From Streptomyces lichenis (GTDB lineage Bacteria > Actinomycetota > Actinomycetes > Streptomycetales > Streptomycetaceae), in the NCBI RefSeq assembly GCF_023218175.1, contig NZ_JALPTH010000004.1:186001-250000 (forward strand): a stretch of DNA of 64,000 bases, in the 5' to 3' direction. The notes under the pieces were generated by a model, which saw only the letters and a list, made by a program, of their open reading frames with translations, did no database searches and was not told where the DNA came from. The first letter of the stretch is position 1. The number at the start of each line of letters is the position of its first letter. A program made the translations under genes and the position numbers. Below, piece by piece: positions 56,514-64,000 of this stretch.

Positions 56514-57950
56514 TTACGCGAACGCGCCCGGATGCAGCTGCTCACGGGTGGCCGTGTACTGCTGGCGCACCGCCTGGCCCATGGCCAGCTCCTCGCCCGC
56601 CTCGAAGACCTGCGCGGAGGCCCCCTGCCAGGCCGGCGGGGCCTGCGGGGACAGGGTGCCCTGGGAGACGCCCAGCGCCCAGGCCGCCTGCCGCGCCGCA
56701 CCCAGTGCCGCGTAATCGGCCGGCTGGGGGACGACCACCTGCGCGCCGAACACCGCGGGCGCCACCGCCTGCACCGCGGGCAGCTCCGCCGCCGCGCCCA
56801 GCAGGAACACCCGCCGCACCTGGACGCCCCGGCCGCGCAGCACGTCCAGCGCGTCCGCCAGCGAGCACAGCATCCCCTCGAACGCCGCCCGCGCCAGGTG
56901 CTCCGGCTTCATCGACTCGCGCCGCAGCCCGCTGAGGGTGCCCGCGGTGTGCGGCAGGTTCGGGGTGCGCTCACCCTCCAGATACGGCAGCAGCACCAGC
57001 CCCGAGGCGCCCGGCGTCGACTTCAGCGCCAGCGCCGACAGCTCCTGGAGCCCCTCCACCCCGAGCATCTCCGCCGTACCGCGCAGCGCCCGCACCGCGT
57101 TCGACGTCGAGACCACCGGCAGATGCATCCCGGTGGCGTCCGCGAACGAGGTGATCATCCCGCTGGGGTCGGCCAGCGCCTCGTGGTGCACCGCCATCAC
57201 CGAGCCGGAGGCCCCCAGCGACACCACCGCGTCCCCGAGCGCCAGCCCGAGCCCGAACGCCGCCGCCATGGTCTCCCCGGTCCCGGCCGAGATCAGCAGG
57301 CCCTCCGGGGTCATCCCGGCCGCCTCGGCCGGGCCCAGCACCTCCGGCAGCGCCGCCTGGTGCCCCAGCGCCAGCTCCACCAGGTCGGGCCGGTACGCAC
57401 CCGAGCCCGCCGACCAGTACCCCGTACCCGAGGCCGCGCCCCGGTCCGTGGTGCGCCGGGCGGGCCGCCCCAGCAGCTGCCAGACCAGCCAGTCGTGCGG
57501 CTGGAGCACCGTCGCCACCCGGGCCGCCGCCTCCGGCTCGCTGCGCGCCAGCCATCGCAGCTTGGCCACCGGCTGCGCCGCCTGCGGTACGCAGCCCACC
57601 GCCTCCGCCCACGCCTGACGGCCGCCGAACCCCTCGACGAGGTCGGCGGCCGCCACCTGCGCCCGCTTGTCGTTGCCCACCAGCGCGGGACGCACCAGCG
57701 CCCCTTGCCGGTCCAGCGGCACCAGCCCGTGCTGCTGGGCGGAGACGCCGATGGCCTGCACGCCCTCCAGCAGCCCGCCCGAGGCGGCCTCGCCCAGCGA
57801 CAGCAGCCACGCCTGCGGATCCACCTCGGCGGCCTTCGGCTCCACCGGATGCGGTGCGTACCCCTGCCGCAGCACGGCGCCCGTGTCGGTGTCGCAGACG
57901 ACGATGCGCGTGAATCCCGACGAACTGTCCAACCCGGCGACTATCCCCAT
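56514..57950 (-). CDS. xylB: FGGY-family carbohydrate kinase (xylulokinase-like)
   Basis: A 478-residue sugar kinase. The N-terminal phosphate-binding motif GLDSSSGFTRIVVCDTDTG (about 6-24) has Ser where many xylulokinases have DxGT. The substrate region VGVSAQQHGLVPLD (here AIGVSAQQHGLV) and the second ATP motif VVSLGASGSVMAV, plus LLPYLEGERTPNLPHTAGTLSGL, mark the xylulokinase branch. It probably phosphorylates xylulose or a related ketose, but no xylose isomerase is adjacent. Start at ATG 57950 (MGIVAGLD) by family length. Confidence 0.85.
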   Translation of the reverse strand: MGIVAGLDSSSGFTRIVVCDTDTGAVLRQGYAPHPVEPKAAEVDPQAWLLSLGEAASGGLLEGVQAIGVSAQQHGLVPLDRQGALVRPALVGNDKRAQVAAADLVEGFGGRQAWAEAVGCVPQAAQPVAKLRWLARSEPEAAARVATVLQPHDWLVWQLLGRPARRTTDRGAASGTGYWSAGSGAYRPDLVELALGHQAALPEVLGPAEAAGMTPEGLLISAGTGETMAAAFGLGLALGDAVVSLGASGSVMAVHHEALADPSGMITSFADATGMHLPVVSTSNAVRALRGTAEMLGVEGLQELSALALKSTPGASGLVLLPYLEGERTPNLPHTAGTLSGLRRESMKPEHLARAAFEGMLCSLADALDVLRGRGVQVRRVFLLGAAAELPAVQAVAPAVFGAQVVVPQPADYAALGAARQAAWALGVSQGTLSPQAPPAWQGASAQVFEAGEELAMGQAVRQQYTATREQLHPGAFA

Positions 57951-58012
57951 GGGAATAGATTCTGCCGCACGGGCCACTGCTGCGGACGGGTCGGGCAAGC
58001 CGGATCCGCTTG

Positions 58013-58312
58013 TCAGGTGTTGGTCGTCCCCCACTCGTCCTCACCGGTGCGCGAGCGCTCCTTGAGCGAGCGCACCCGCTCGGCGACGGACTCCGGCATC
58101 CGGTCGCCGACCTTGTCGCTCACCTGGTGCAGCGCCTTGCCGGCCACCTCCCGCCCGGTCTGCGCGGCGGACTCCGCCGCGTTGCGCACCGCGGGGTTCT
58201 GCGAGAGCTGCCGCGCCTGCTTGCGCAACTGCTCGTACCTCTCCCGCCCTGCCCTGGTTCCGAGGACGTACCCCAGAGCCACTCCCACCACGAACGTGAG
58301 CTTGTAACGCAT
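58013..58312 (-). CDS. YtxH-domain small membrane protein
   Basis: A 99-residue protein. An N-terminal helix (YKLTFVVGVALGYVLGTRAGRERYEQL, about 2-28) with the GTRAGRERYE motif is the YtxH/gas-vesicle-like signature. The remainder is a long amphipathic helix (QLSQNPAVRNAAESAAQTGREVAG, then KVGDRMPESVAERVRSL). Widespread and stress-linked in Gram-positives, with function unknown. ATG at 58312 follows GGAAGG; GTG 58321 is an alternative. Confidence 0.85.
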   Translation of the reverse strand: MRYKLTFVVGVALGYVLGTRAGRERYEQLRKQARQLSQNPAVRNAAESAAQTGREVAGKALHQVSDKVGDRMPESVAERVRSLKERSRTGEDEWGTTNT

Positions 58313-58482
58313 GGCTGCCACCCTTCCGTCGGCGTCGGTGCTGACCGCCTACCCGTCAGGAGCAGGGATCACCCCGGGTACCGATTGGCGGAGCACCCCC
58401 CTGCTTGCGCTAATGTATGTGTCGCAGCGAGCGCCCGCCCCCCGGGAGCACCCCGGCGGGTACGTTCGGTGCAACGCAGCAA

Positions 58483-58555
58483 TCCCCTGTAGCTCAATTG
58501 GCAGAGCAGCCGGCTGTTAACCGGCAGGTTACTGGTTCGAGTCCAGTCGGGGGAG
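58483..58555 (+). tRNA. tRNA-Asn (GTT), copy 1
   Basis: A full cloverleaf can be drawn: acceptor TCCCCTG with CGGGGGA, D-arm GCTC/GAGC, anticodon stem GCCGG/CCGGC with loop CTGTTAA (anticodon GTT at 58516-58518), T-arm ACTGG/CCAGT and discriminator G. No CCA is encoded. Confidence 0.96.
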
Positions 58556-58560
58556 CGCGA

Positions 58561-58633
58561 TCCCCTGTAGCTCAATTGGCAGAGCATTCGGCTGTTAACC
58601 GGAGGGTTGCTGGTTCGAGTCCAGCCGGGGGAG
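58561..58633 (+). tRNA. tRNA-Asn (GTT), copy 2
   Basis: A near-duplicate of copy 1, five bases downstream. The anticodon stem is TTCGG/CCGGA, anticodon GTT at 58594-58596, T-arm GCTGG/CCAGC, discriminator G, no encoded CCA. Differences sit in paired positions and keep pairing, so both copies look functional. Confidence 0.96.
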
Positions 58634-58640
58634 CTCCATC

Positions 58641-58670
58641 GCGAAGAGGGTCCTCCGGGGCCCTCTTCGC
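58641..58670 (+). terminator. Terminator of the tRNA-Asn pair
   Basis: GCGAAGAGGG (58641-58650) pairs with CCCTCTTCGC (58661-58670), with further pairing inside the loop, and is followed by CGTTTCCC. It begins 8 bases after the second tRNA. Confidence 0.8.
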
Positions 58671-58845
58671 CGTTTCCCGCCCCTGTCCCGTCCCGCCTTC
58701 CCGAGCCCGTTTCCCCCAGGTGGGAACCGTCCGGACCGCTGCGGAGTCCTCATGGTCAGGCATGGCCGACCAGCCGGAGCAGGAGATCGTATGACCGGCT
58801 ATGCTGCGGCAGACGACGCGCACACATGTACGCGACGCGCCGTGA

Positions 58846-58919
58846 GGGGCGGTAGCTCAGCCGGTTAGAGCAGCGGACTCATAATCCGTCGGCCGTGGGT
58901 TCGAGTCCCACCCGCCCCA
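58846..58919 (+). tRNA. tRNA with anticodon CAU, probably tRNA-Ile2
   Basis: Cloverleaf: acceptor GGGGCGG with CCGCCCC, D-arm GCTC/GAGC, anticodon stem GCGGA/TCCGT, loop CTCATAA (anticodon CAT at 58880-58882), T-arm GTGGG/CCCAC, discriminator A, no CCA. CAU may be elongator Met or lysidine-modified Ile2. Pair 3-70 is G-C, not the C3-G70 typical of tRNA-Met, so Ile2 is preferred. The following accessory DNA starts right at its 3' end. Confidence 0.85.
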
Positions 58920-58996
58920 CCGTAAGAAACGTTCCGAGCAGTGAAAAGGCCCCGGCCGGGCGATTTCCCGTGTGGCGGGACGCCCTCGGTCCAGGC

Positions 58997-60091
58997 GCAG
59001 ATGAGTGTGGGTTCGGCCCAGTCGGCGTGGTCGTAGTCGGGGCCGTCGACGGTGGTGGTGGCGCGCAGCTCCAGGGATTTCACCCCCTGGGTCGCCGCGG
59101 TCAGGGTGACGGCCGACTGCCCGCCGGTCCTGGCGTCGGTGTACGCGAGGAGGCGTCCGTCGCCGTAGACGCCGAACTGCGCGCTGCCGCGGCCGGCGCC
59201 GACCTCGTCGTCGATGCCGACCTTGGCGGTGAAGCGGGTGCAGGAGCCGCCCAGCCAGACGTTGACGGAGGAGTCGGCGTTGGTGCCCAGGCCCTTGGCG
59301 CAGGTGGTGCCGCCGATGGAGAGGGTGCGTCCGTCGCCGCCGGCCTGCTCACCGTTGGAGCGGTCGCGTTCGATCGGACCCCAGGGGTTGCTCTGGGACA
59401 GCCAGTCCATCGAGCCGACCTGGTGGGTGCCCGCCGGCAGGGGGGCCCGAAGGGGGCCGGTGCGCTTGATCCGGTAGGCGACGGCGTCGCGTGCGGGCAC
59501 CGTCGCGGTGACGGTGCCGCTGGTGGTCGTCCTGCCGCCGCTCCACAGGTCGCTCATCGTGGCGATGTTGTCGCCCGCCATGAGCGGGGAGCCGCCCAGG
59601 GCCCACAGTGTGAACTGGGCGCGCGCCTCGTTGGCGGGCATGCCGCCGTTGCCGACCTGGAGCATGTCCCAGTCGTTCCGGCGCTCGGGGGCGCTGCGGA
59701 AGACCAGCGGGGCGGCCAGGTCGAGGGTGTTGAGGGTGCCCATGGGGTAGTGGCTGGGCTCGCTTCCCTGCGTCCACCAGGTGGTGCCCGGGTCCTCCCC
59801 GATGCGGGTGCTGTGGGCCAGGTCGCCGAAGTCGTACCGGGAGGCGTACTCGGCGTCATGCCGGGAGCCGGGGTTGATGCTGTAGACGATGGGGCGGCCG
59901 GTGGCCCGCAGGGCGTCCCGCATCAGGCCGAACTGCCGGCGCTGGTCCTCCGGGCTCCCCCGCGAGTCGCACCAGTCGTACTTGAGGTAGTCCACGCCCC
60001 AGGAGGCGAAGGTGTCGGCGTCCTGCTTCTCGTGGCCGAGGCGGCCCGCGTAGTTGGCGCAGGTGGTGGCCATGGGGGCGGCGTAGATCTC
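58997..60091 (-). pseudogene. Decayed GH27 alpha-galactosidase gene
   Basis: The frame codes for GH27 core sequence: FASWGVDYLKYDWC with the nucleophile Asp, GRPIVYSINPG, NDWDML with the acid/base Asp, then a C-terminal NPCBM-like domain (TTCAKGLGTNADSSVNVWL). Three lesions are visible. The N-terminal ~100 residues and signal peptide are missing before EIYAAPM (about 60091). Near 59551 the text jumps from SPLMAGDNIATMSD to LWSGGRTTTSG, dropping about 80 residues. No stop follows ADWAEPTLIC (about 58997), so the frame runs on into the tRNA gene. It is surely non-functional as a secreted glycosidase. Confidence 0.75.
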
Positions 60092-60407
60092 GTGCGTGCA
60101 TGATGTCGACCTCTCGGGAGGAGGGAGGCATATCAGCCGTCAGACTGCGCGGGGTCCGGCGCCGCACGACCCGGAAGCGGAGCGGAACCAGTGCCGGTAT
60201 CACACGCCCTCGCGCCTTCGAGGGGGTACCGTAGGGCCGGCTTCCAACAGAAGGCAATATTACCGAACAGAAAACACCGTGCTTCTCTGTGAAGGGGTGT
60301 CAGCTCCCCGAGGGTGTCCGCCGTCCGGGGCCGTGATGCGGCCGGCGGTGCGGGTAGAGCCGGGGCGGTGGGTGGTGAGCCGCGTCCAGGTTTCCGCCCA
60401 GTAGGGA
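60092..60407. other. Intergenic stretch between the GH27 remnant and the DUF3472 promoter
   Basis: No coding signal beyond shadows and no repeats that I can support. An A/T-rich patch (GGCAATATTACCGAACAGAAAACACC, about 60253-60278, read in part) may be an old promoter of the decayed gene. Confidence 0.3.
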
Positions 60408-60436
60408 TTGGCATCGATAACAAGCTCTGCCATAGT
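60408..60436 (+). promoter_or_regulatory. Promoter/operator module 1 (LacI-type site over the -35)
   Basis: TTGGCA (60408-60413) and CATAGT (60431-60436) with a 17-base spacer. The dyad TGGCATCGATAACA (60409-60422), symmetric at 10 of 14 positions around ATCGAT, overlaps the -35. The same module, with the same downstream TGCCATAGTTCCGGCCA, occurs at 62973-63001. Confidence 0.7.
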
Positions 60437-60621
60437 TCCGGCCACCGCGCTGTCAGGGCGGCGTAGGAGAGGCGACTCGGCGGAGAGATAGCGATAACGC
60501 GGGAGTCGCCGCAGGTGCCGTGCGATCCCGTGCGGCACCGGGTCATGTGCCGTCGCTCCGCCTTCGGGCCGCGGCGTGCCCCTGGCCGCCTCCGCACCGA
60601 CGATCACAGGACGGATCACTC

Positions 60622-61758
60622 ATGTCGCGCTTGAAGAACGGCCTTCGCGCCGCGGCCGCCGCCGGGGCGGGGCTCCTGCTGTGGGCCCCCCAGTCCGCCA
60701 CCGCCGCCGTCGGCGGGGGCAACGTCTCCATCGGCTGGTCGATCCCCAATGCCCCCTCGTCCGGGTTCGGCAACATCACCTTCCCGATGACGGTCAACCC
60801 CGCGACCGCGCACAACCACGGGATCTACTTCGCCCAGCAGTTCAGCTTCCAGGGAGGCCGCGGCGGGTACACGGGCCTGCAGCCGCGCCCGAACAAGGAT
60901 GGCAAGGAGCGCCTGCGCGGGGTCTTCTCCCTCTTCGGTGACGGCGCCTCCCCGCAGCACCCCAACTGTTCGGGCGGTGCCGACGGGGGGTCCGGGGTCA
61001 GCTGCGGGGTGGAGTTCGACGCCGTCTACGGGCACAAGTACAACCTGAAGGTCGAGCGCGTCGGCACGGACCTGTGGAAGGGGACGGCGACCGACACGGT
61101 CACCGGCGCGGCGACGGTCATCGGGCAGTACAAGGTGCCGGCCGGCAGCGGCGGCCTCAAGGGCTCCCAGGGCGGCTTCGTCGAGTACTACCTCGGTATC
61201 GGCAGCTGCTCGACGATGCCGCGCTCCGACGCCGTCTTCGGCGGCCCCACCAGCACTGACGCGGGCGGCCGGACCGGCACCAGCAAGGCCAACTACGAGT
61301 ACAGCAATTGCGTCGGCCAGGCCAACTACCAAGCCGAGCAGGTCGGCAGCGGCACGCACGTCACCCGGGGCTTCGTCACCGGGACCTCCTCCACGCTGGT
61401 GTCGAAGGGGTCCGGGAAGTGCCTGGACCACCTCAACGGCAGCGGGAACGCCGCCGGCCTCTGGACGTGCAACGGCGGCGGCAACCAGCAGTGGACCGCG
61501 ACGTCGTCCAGCCAGCTCTTCGTCAACGGCAAGTGCCTGGACGCCGCGAACCACGGCACCTCGCCCGGCACCAAGGTCGCCCTCTGGGACTGCAACGGTG
61601 GCGCCAACCAGAAGTGGACCTTCGGCACGGACGGCAGCGTCCGCGGCACGGAGTCCGGGCTGTGCCTCGGCGTGAAGGGCGCCTCCACGGCCAACGGCGT
61701 GGAGGTCGAACTCCAGACGTGCGGCGGCGGCTCCAGCCAGAAGTGGACGCGCGGCTGA
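60622..61758 (+). CDS. Secreted DUF3472 - ricin B lectin protein
   Basis: A 378-residue exported protein. The signal peptide is about 1-29 (GLRAAAAAGAGLLLWAPQSATAAVG). Residues about 30-235 are a DUF3472 domain (GIYFAQQFSFQGGRGGYTGLQPR, GVFSLFGDGA, then GGFVEYYLGIGSCSTMPRSDAVFG). Residues about 255-378 are a ricin B beta-trefoil with three QxW units (NQQWTA, NQKWTF, SQKWTR). Ricin B repeats bind galactose-type sugars, matching the nearby galactosidase remnant. The catalytic activity, if any, of DUF3472 is unknown. The leader from the promoter is about 180 bases. Confidence 0.85.
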   Translation: MSRLKNGLRAAAAAGAGLLLWAPQSATAAVGGGNVSIGWSIPNAPSSGFGNITFPMTVNPATAHNHGIYFAQQFSFQGGRGGYTGLQPRPNKDGKERLRGVFSLFGDGASPQHPNCSGGADGGSGVSCGVEFDAVYGHKYNLKVERVGTDLWKGTATDTVTGAATVIGQYKVPAGSGGLKGSQGGFVEYYLGIGSCSTMPRSDAVFGGPTSTDAGGRTGTSKANYEYSNCVGQANYQAEQVGSGTHVTRGFVTGTSSTLVSKGSGKCLDHLNGSGNAAGLWTCNGGGNQQWTATSSSQLFVNGKCLDAANHGTSPGTKVALWDCNGGANQKWTFGTDGSVRGTESGLCLGVKGASTANGVEVELQTCGGGSSQKWTRG

Positions 61759-61775
61759 ACGAGGCGGCACGGTTC

Positions 61776-61813
61776 CCGGATCCCAGCCGTGGGAGGGGGC
61801 GGCTGGGGTCCGG
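61776..61813. terminator. Bidirectional terminator between DUF3472 and lacI-type genes
   Basis: CCGGATCCCAGCCG (61776-61789) pairs with CGGCTGGGGTCCGG (61800-61813), 14 pairs with one G-T. It lies in the 61-base gap between two convergent genes. Confidence 0.75.
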
Positions 61814-61819
61814 TCATGT

Positions 61820-62860
61820 TCAGGGGGTCGTGGACCCGCCGGCCGGGGCGGTACTGGCGCGGATGACGAGTTGGGGTTCGACCGTCTCCGGGAGGGCCAC
61901 CGCGTCGGGGGCGGTGATGTGGCGCAGCAGGTGCGCGACGGCGAGTTCGCCGGTGCGGGTGAAGGGCTGGGCGACGGTGGTCAGCGGGGGGCTGCAGTAG
62001 GCGGCCAGGTCGATGTCGTCCACGCTGACCAGGGATACGTCCTCGGGGACCCGCCGGCCGAGCTCGGCCAGGGCCCGGATCACGCCGAAGGCCATTTCGT
62101 CGCTGGCCACGAAGACCGCGGTGGCGTCGGGGATGCGGCCGAGGATGAGGCCGTTGCGGTATCCGGAGGCGGGCGACCAGTCGCCCTCCAGCGGGGGTGG
62201 CACGGGCCGGCCGGCCTCCTCCAGTGTCGCGCGCCAGCCGTCGCGGCGGCTGCCGGCCTCCAGCCACTGCTCGGGCCCGGCGATGTGCCAGACGGTCTCG
62301 TGGCCCAGGTCGAGCAGGTGCCGGGTGGCCAGCCGGGCGGCGAGCGCCTGGTCGACGGCGACGACCTCCGTGGTGTCCGTGCGGGAGCCGTCGATGGTGA
62401 TCGTGGGGATCGAGCGGGTCAGCTGCTCGATGCGCGGGCTGGTGTGGACCAGCGGTACGGAGAGGATGACGCCCTCGACGCCCTGGTCGGCCAGCCGGGA
62501 CAGCGCGGCCTCGATGGCGGAGGTGTCCAGGGAGGTGGTGGTGGCGGTGCTCACCGCGTACCCGGACGCCTGGGCCGCGTGCTCGATGCCGGAGGTGACC
62601 GCGGCACGGGAGTAGAAGGTGGTCTGGAGGGTGACCACGCCGATGGTGCGGCTGCGGCCCGAGGACAGCATCCGCGCCGCGTTGTTGCGGCGGTAGCCCA
62701 GCTGCTCCACCGCGGCCAGCACCTTGGCGCGGGTGCGCTCCTGGACGTTGGGGTGGCCGGACAGGACCCGCGACACCGTCTGCGCGGACACCCCGGCCGC
62801 ACGGGCCACGTCCGCCATTCCCGGCGGCCGTGCCTCGGCCTGGGCGCCCCTCTTCCCCAT
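61820..62860 (-). CDS. LacI-family transcriptional regulator
   Basis: A 346-residue repressor. The HTH with hinge is MADVARAAGVSAQTVSRVLSGHPNVQERTRAKVLAAVEQLGYRRNNAARML (about 15-65). The periplasmic-binding-protein-like domain binds a sugar effector (RTIGVVTLQTTFYSRAAV, then AVFVASDEMAFGVIRALAELGRRVPEDVSLVSVDDIDLAAY). It is divergent from the sugar ABC importer gene, whose promoter carries the proposed operator. ATG at 62860 is chosen; the frame is open further, but that part is the promoter region. Confidence 0.92.
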   Translation of the reverse strand: MGKRGAQAEARPPGMADVARAAGVSAQTVSRVLSGHPNVQERTRAKVLAAVEQLGYRRNNAARMLSSGRSRTIGVVTLQTTFYSRAAVTSGIEHAAQASGYAVSTATTTSLDTSAIEAALSRLADQGVEGVILSVPLVHTSPRIEQLTRSIPTITIDGSRTDTTEVVAVDQALAARLATRHLLDLGHETVWHIAGPEQWLEAGSRRDGWRATLEEAGRPVPPPLEGDWSPASGYRNGLILGRIPDATAVFVASDEMAFGVIRALAELGRRVPEDVSLVSVDDIDLAAYCSPPLTTVAQPFTRTGELAVAHLLRHITAPDAVALPETVEPQLVIRASTAPAGGSTTP

Positions 62861-62972
62861 GAGTCCCTGTCCCCGTCGCCGCCGGCCGAATGTCGCAGGT
62901 GACTGATGGTAGCGCTCCTCCTCGGCTGCCGAGAAGGAGGGACGGGGCGGGGAAACAGAGCCGTCAGAGGTA

Positions 62973-63001
62973 TTGGCATCGATAACATTCCCTGCCATAG
63001 T
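62973..63001 (+). promoter_or_regulatory. Promoter/operator module 2 upstream of the sugar ABC importer
   Basis: TTGGCA (62973-62978) and CATAGT (62996-63001), 17-base spacer, with the same TGGCATCGATAACA dyad at 62974-62987 as module 1. It sits in the space between the divergent LacI gene and the importer, as expected for the regulator's own operator. Confidence 0.75.
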
Positions 63002-63107
63002 TCCGGCCATCGACGCGCACCGGCCATCGACTCGGCAGCGCACCATCCCTTCCCGCGGTCCTCTTCGAGGTGTCCTTCTCGGCCCGCCGCGGTGCTCAGG
63101 AGGAACC

Positions 63108-64000
63108 GTGAACCTGACCAATGCGCGCAGAGCGGGCGCCTGCGGCGTACTGGTGCTCGCTCTCGCCGCCGCCGGATGTTCCCAGTCGACGGAGGGGAAG
63201 CCGGCCGCGAGCGGCAAGGCATCGATCACATTCTGGGGCTGGGCTCCCGGGTACGCGGATGCCGTGAAGGCCTTCAACGCCTCACACCCGGACAGCCAGG
63301 TCACCTACCAGGCGGTGCAGCCGGGCGCCAAGGGCGGCTACCAGAAGATGCTGAACGCGGTGAAGGCGGGCAACGCGCCCTGTCTGGCGCAGGTGGGCTA
63401 CGAGACGCTGCCCAGCTTCGCCGCCCAGGGCGCCCTGGAGAACGTCGCCGAGCACGCCGCCGCGTCGAAGGGCGACTTCCAGGAGGCGGCCTGGAAGTCG
63501 GTCACCCTGGGCGACCAGGTCTTCGGCGCCCCGGTGGACACCGGGCCGATGGCGCTCTTCTACAACAAGAAGGTCTTCGACTCCCTGAAGCTCCAGCCGC
63601 CGGCCACCTGGGCCGAGTACCGCACCGCGGCGGAGAGGATCCACGCCTCGGACCCCGACCGGTACATCTCCTCCCCGTATCTGAACTACGACTACGCGGG
63701 TCTGGCCTGGCAGACGGACGCCGAGTGGTTCGGTGTCCAGGGCGACTCCTGGAAGGTCAGCATGGCCTCCGCGGAGAACAGGAAGGTCGCCGACTACTGG
63801 CAGGGCCTGGTCGACGACAAGCTGATCAGCGGGGCCCCCATGTACGACCAGGCCTGGTACACCGGTCTGGGCAACGGGGACATCGCCACCGTGGTCGGCG
63901 CGGTCTGGCAGGCCGGGGTCATCAAGGGCGGTGCGAAGGACGGCGCCGGGCAGTGGGCGGTGGCCCCGATGCCCCAGTGGGACGCCTCCGCCCCCCGGGT
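63108..64000 (+). CDS. Sugar ABC transporter substrate-binding lipoprotein (truncated by window edge)
   Basis: The first 297 codons of an extracellular solute-binding protein (family 1). A GTG at 63108 follows AGGAGG. The signal ends in a lipobox, LALAAAGCSQ (Cys at about 23). Family sequence follows: ASITFWGWAPGYADAVKAFNASHPDSQVTYQAV, then DTGPMALFYNKKVFDSLKLQPPATWAEYRTAAERI. Permease and ATPase genes presumably follow outside the window. The ligand is likely an oligosaccharide, perhaps a galactoside given the neighbours. Confidence 0.93.
   Translation, partial: MNLTNARRAGACGVLVLALAAAGCSQSTEGKPAASGKASITFWGWAPGYADAVKAFNASHPDSQVTYQAVQPGAKGGYQKMLNAVKAGNAPCLAQVGYETLPSFAAQGALENVAEHAAASKGDFQEAAWKSVTLGDQVFGAPVDTGPMALFYNKKVFDSLKLQPPATWAEYRTAAERIHASDPDRYISSPYLNYDYAGLAWQTDAEWFGVQGDSWKVSMASAENRKVADYWQGLVDDKLISGAPMYDQAWYTGLGNGDIATVVGAVWQAGVIKGGAKDGAGQWAVAPMPQWDASAPR

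Noticed and set aside
58846..58919. Elongator tRNA-Met
   Set aside because: Anticodon CAU fits, but the 3-70 pair is G-C instead of C-G. Ile2 is preferred, though not proven.
58997..60073. A functional 402-residue alpha-galactosidase starting at 60073
   Set aside because: It would lack the signal peptide and N-terminal barrel, has an internal deletion, and its last ~18 residues are antisense to a tRNA gene.

Overview
The window is a very G+C-rich stretch of a Streptomyces chromosome. Evidence: strong third-position G/C bias in every real frame, frequent GTG starts, many leaderless starts (a -10 hexamer 6-7 nt before the start codon), DUF397/Scr1-type regulators, a class F sortase, and housekeeping gene groups in familiar streptomycete order. 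No phage, insertion sequence or CRISPR array is visible.

Layout. 1-5.2 kb: end of a PfkB kinase, then phoH, ybeY, a CNNM/CBS membrane protein, an MmcQ protein, a degenerate cytidine-deaminase relative and era. 5.2-8.2 kb: a small variable patch with an SDR gene stub, a MerR regulator, an emfourin-type inhibitor, a DinB protein and a protealysin-like M4 protease. 8.0-16 kb: an attenuator leader with leuA, TerB, an alpha/beta-hydrolase homologue lacking its nucleophile, an F420 nitroreductase-hemerythrin fusion, a PucR-type regulator and an FprA-type ferredoxin reductase with an iron-box candidate. 16-18.9 kb: a membrane protein, an HTH/DUF397 pair with two divergent small genes, and a broken gene. 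18.9-25.7 kb: recO, uppS, zur, znuBCA and glyS, with two Zur-like boxes over the znuA promoter.

25.8-32.1 kb holds accessory metabolic and regulatory genes (two TetR, hydrolase, APH, aldo/keto reductase, MFS). 32.1-36.6 kb: dusB with a small palindromic insertion, and ppdK with palindromic leader motifs. 37-45.7 kb: a winged-helix regulator, a Tat-exported PhoX-like protein, a TSUP permease, sortase F with a repeat-rich surface protein, a SoxR-box FMN reductase, cutA, a gamma-glutamylcyclotransferase, a SanA/YdcF protein and an aquaporin. 45.9-58.3 kb: dgt, a ferredoxin reductase, dnaG, an HrdA-like sigma factor, two glycine-zipper proteins, an asymmetric ABC exporter, an FGGY kinase and a YtxH protein.

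Two tRNA-Asn genes and one tRNA with anticodon CAU close the conserved block at 58.9 kb. Beyond them lies accessory carbohydrate DNA: a mutilated GH27 alpha-galactosidase gene, a secreted DUF3472-ricin B protein, a LacI regulator and the first gene of a sugar ABC importer. The last and the DUF3472 gene have near-identical promoter/operator modules, so they probably form one LacI regulon. No single dramatic new system is evident. The best leads are this small glycan regulon, the protease/inhibitor pair split by an unrelated gene, the in-frame palindromic insertion in dusB, and the sortase F/repeat-protein pair.
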